Assembly (NCBI RefSeq): GCF_015319355.1
Contig: NZ_JADILU010000004.1
Span: 310,001-374,000, forward strand
From: Psychroserpens luteus
GTDB lineage: Bacteria; Bacteroidota; Bacteroidia; Flavobacteriales; Flavobacteriaceae
Reading direction: 5' to 3'
DNA: 64,000 nucleotides
Positions within the stretch are counted from its first letter, which is position 1. Each line of letters starts with the position of its first letter. The notes under the pieces were generated by a model. It did no database searches, was not told the DNA's origin, and saw only the letters and a program-made list of their open reading frames with translations. This document shows positions 63,048-64,000 of this stretch, in pieces. The translations under genes and the position numbers were made by a program.

Positions 63048-63740
63048 CTATTCTAACCTCAACAACAACTCAGGATCAAAACAATTCCCTTTATAAAATT
63101 CCAAATCCATCTTTGAGCATACTCCAGGATAATCACCAGTAAAACCTTGCATGTCCTTTATAATCTGAAAATGTAAATGTGGTGCATAATCACCATTCAC
63201 ACTTGAATCTCCTAAAGTGGCAATTTGTTCTCCTTTTTTGAAGGTCTGCCCTACTTTTAGATTTTCTATAGATGCTAAGCTTAAATGCCCATAAAGCGTG
63301 TAGAAATCAATAGCTTCAATGGTGTGTTTTAGAATAATTGTCGGACCATAATCTCCAAAATTGGTGTTATTTTTAAAACTATGTACCTCAGCATCCAAAG
63401 GTGTGAATACAGGAGTTTCCGACGCCATCCATAGATCTAGACCTAAGTGGATATTGCGTTCGGTTTCGGGAGTTGTGTCTTTAAAATACGTGCTTCGTTG
63501 GTAGATGTTTCGGGTTTCTAGATAACCTCCAAATGCAACTTTAGCACCATTGTCTTTGATGTGGCTATTGATATAACGTTCTAATGTTTCCGAAGAAGAC
63601 ACATCAACAGTATGGAGTGCTTTGTTGGATTTTGATAAATCTAGCGCAACGTAATATGACTTAGAGATTGAAGGATTTAATACATAAAGTGATTGCTTAC
63701 CTAAATCTCTCAACAATTGAGAAAAAGCTTTTGTGGTCAT
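63048..63740 (-). CDS. M23 family metallopeptidase (LytM domain)
   Basis: 230 aa. Zinc ligands in NIHLGLDLWM (His-x3-Asp) and APHLHFQII (His-x-His), with FYTLYGHLSLAS between, the LytM/M23 set. Family members cut peptidoglycan cross-links or stem peptides. No signal peptide is visible and about 90 residues precede the domain, so it may be cytoplasmic or exported without a classical signal; from memory some flavobacterial homologues have this same form. Confidence 0.88.
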   Translation of the reverse strand: MTTKAFSQLLRDLGKQSLYVLNPSISKSYYVALDLSKSNKALHTVDVSSSETLERYINSHIKDNGAKVAFGGYLETRNIYQRSTYFKDTTPETERNIHLGLDLWMASETPVFTPLDAEVHSFKNNTNFGDYGPTIILKHTIEAIDFYTLYGHLSLASIENLKVGQTFKKGEQIATLGDSSVNGDYAPHLHFQIIKDMQGFTGDYPGVCSKMDLEFYKGNCFDPELLLRLE

Positions 63741-63756
63741 GCGTTTTGGTTTTTCT

Positions 63757-63790
63757 CAAAAATACGTCAATTACTAACTATTGTGAACAA
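63757..63790 (-). promoter_or_regulatory. Promoter for the M23 peptidase gene
   Basis: Minus strand TTG (63790-63788), 23 bases, TATTTTTG (63764-63757), 17 bases before the ATG at 63740. Confidence 0.5.
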
Positions 63791-63800
63791 TTTAAATGTG

Positions 63801-63827
63801 GAGATTCCTCCTATCGTCGGAATGACA
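63801..63827. repeat. 27-bp repeat, copy 2
   Basis: Exact copy of 60840-60866 in the same orientation, about 3 kb away, bracketing the LRR and M23 genes. Confidence 0.75.
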
Positions 63828-63846
63828 GCCAAAATTTAATTGAGCT

Positions 63847-63963
63847 GTCATTCAGAAGGCTATTGAAATTAAAATGTATTTTAATTGAAAATATACAGCC
63901 TAGCTAATGACTGAAGAATCTTTGGTTATTGGTTTGAGATTCCGTATCAAGTGCGGAATGACA
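63847..63963. repeat. Compound GTCATTC repeat with inserted palindrome
   Basis: GTCATTCAGA at 63847 and TGAAGAATCT near 63911-63920 are the two halves of the word seen intact at 56983-57009, here separated by about 55 bases containing the palindrome AATTAAAAT-GT-ATTTTAATT (63867-63886). A further hairpin, GATTCCG...CGGAATGAC, follows at 63938-63962. Confidence 0.6.
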
Positions 63964-64000
63964 ATCATTTCTAATTTTTCAAAGCTTTCTCTAATGCTTC

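Overview
The window is a chromosomal segment of a low-G+C member of the Bacteroidota, most likely a marine Flavobacteriaceae. The evidence is a type IX secretion (T9SS) sorting tail on an LRR protein, a PorV-type outer-membrane protein, promoters of the Bacteroidota form TTG-N19-23-TAnnTTTG, no Shine-Dalgarno sequences, frequent TTG/GTG starts, and a long SecA without the C-terminal zinc motif. No rRNA, tRNA, CRISPR array, transposase or phage gene was seen.

Layout. 1-10.8 kb holds housekeeping and envelope genes: the first codons of a leftward gene, a hypothetical protein, recQ, kpsF-tatC, lptB, a LURP-one-like protein, a DUF808 membrane protein, a CDP-alcohol phosphatidyltransferase, a porV-like gene and lnt. 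10.9-47.3 kb is one unbroken leftward locus for a surface polysaccharide. It is transcribed from a clear promoter at 47281-47310 in front of wza and ends with a large sugar-phosphate transferase. 47.4-57 kb runs rightward: an ABC-F ATPase, two methyltransferases, a LolD-like ATPase, a 40-residue membrane peptide, PduO-type cobalamin adenosyltransferase, a DUF2795 protein and secA. 57-64 kb holds a peroxiredoxin, two lipoprotein thioredoxins, a small membrane protein, a lipoprotein, a T9SS-sorted LRR protein and an M23 peptidase, separated by short palindromic repeats.

The polysaccharide locus encodes Wza and Wzc, two initiating phosphoglycosyl transferases, a UDP-GalNAcA pathway (4-epimerase plus 6-dehydrogenase), an aminotransferase/acetyltransferase pair for an acylated amino sugar, about 13 glycosyltransferases, a Wzy/WaaL-type protein and a Wzm/Wzt ABC exporter. 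No Wzx flippase was seen. Decoration genes are many: two sulfotransferases, an MBOAT acyltransferase, three SGNH-like GSSR-motif proteins plus the remnant of another, an acyltransferase-3 protein, a methyltransferase and an asparagine-synthetase-like amidotransferase without a glutaminase domain. The inferred product is an acidic, sulfated, O-acylated and possibly amidated heteropolysaccharide.

Most worth a second look: a strongly over-represented, mostly one-orientation decamer, TTCCGAAGAA, that is nearly absent from the polysaccharide locus; a decayed SGNH gene at 30815-31111; the mixed ABC-exporter plus Wza/Wzc architecture; the glutaminase-less amidotransferase; and a two-unit repeat at 51903-52077 whose hairpin stems differ in sequence but keep their pairing.
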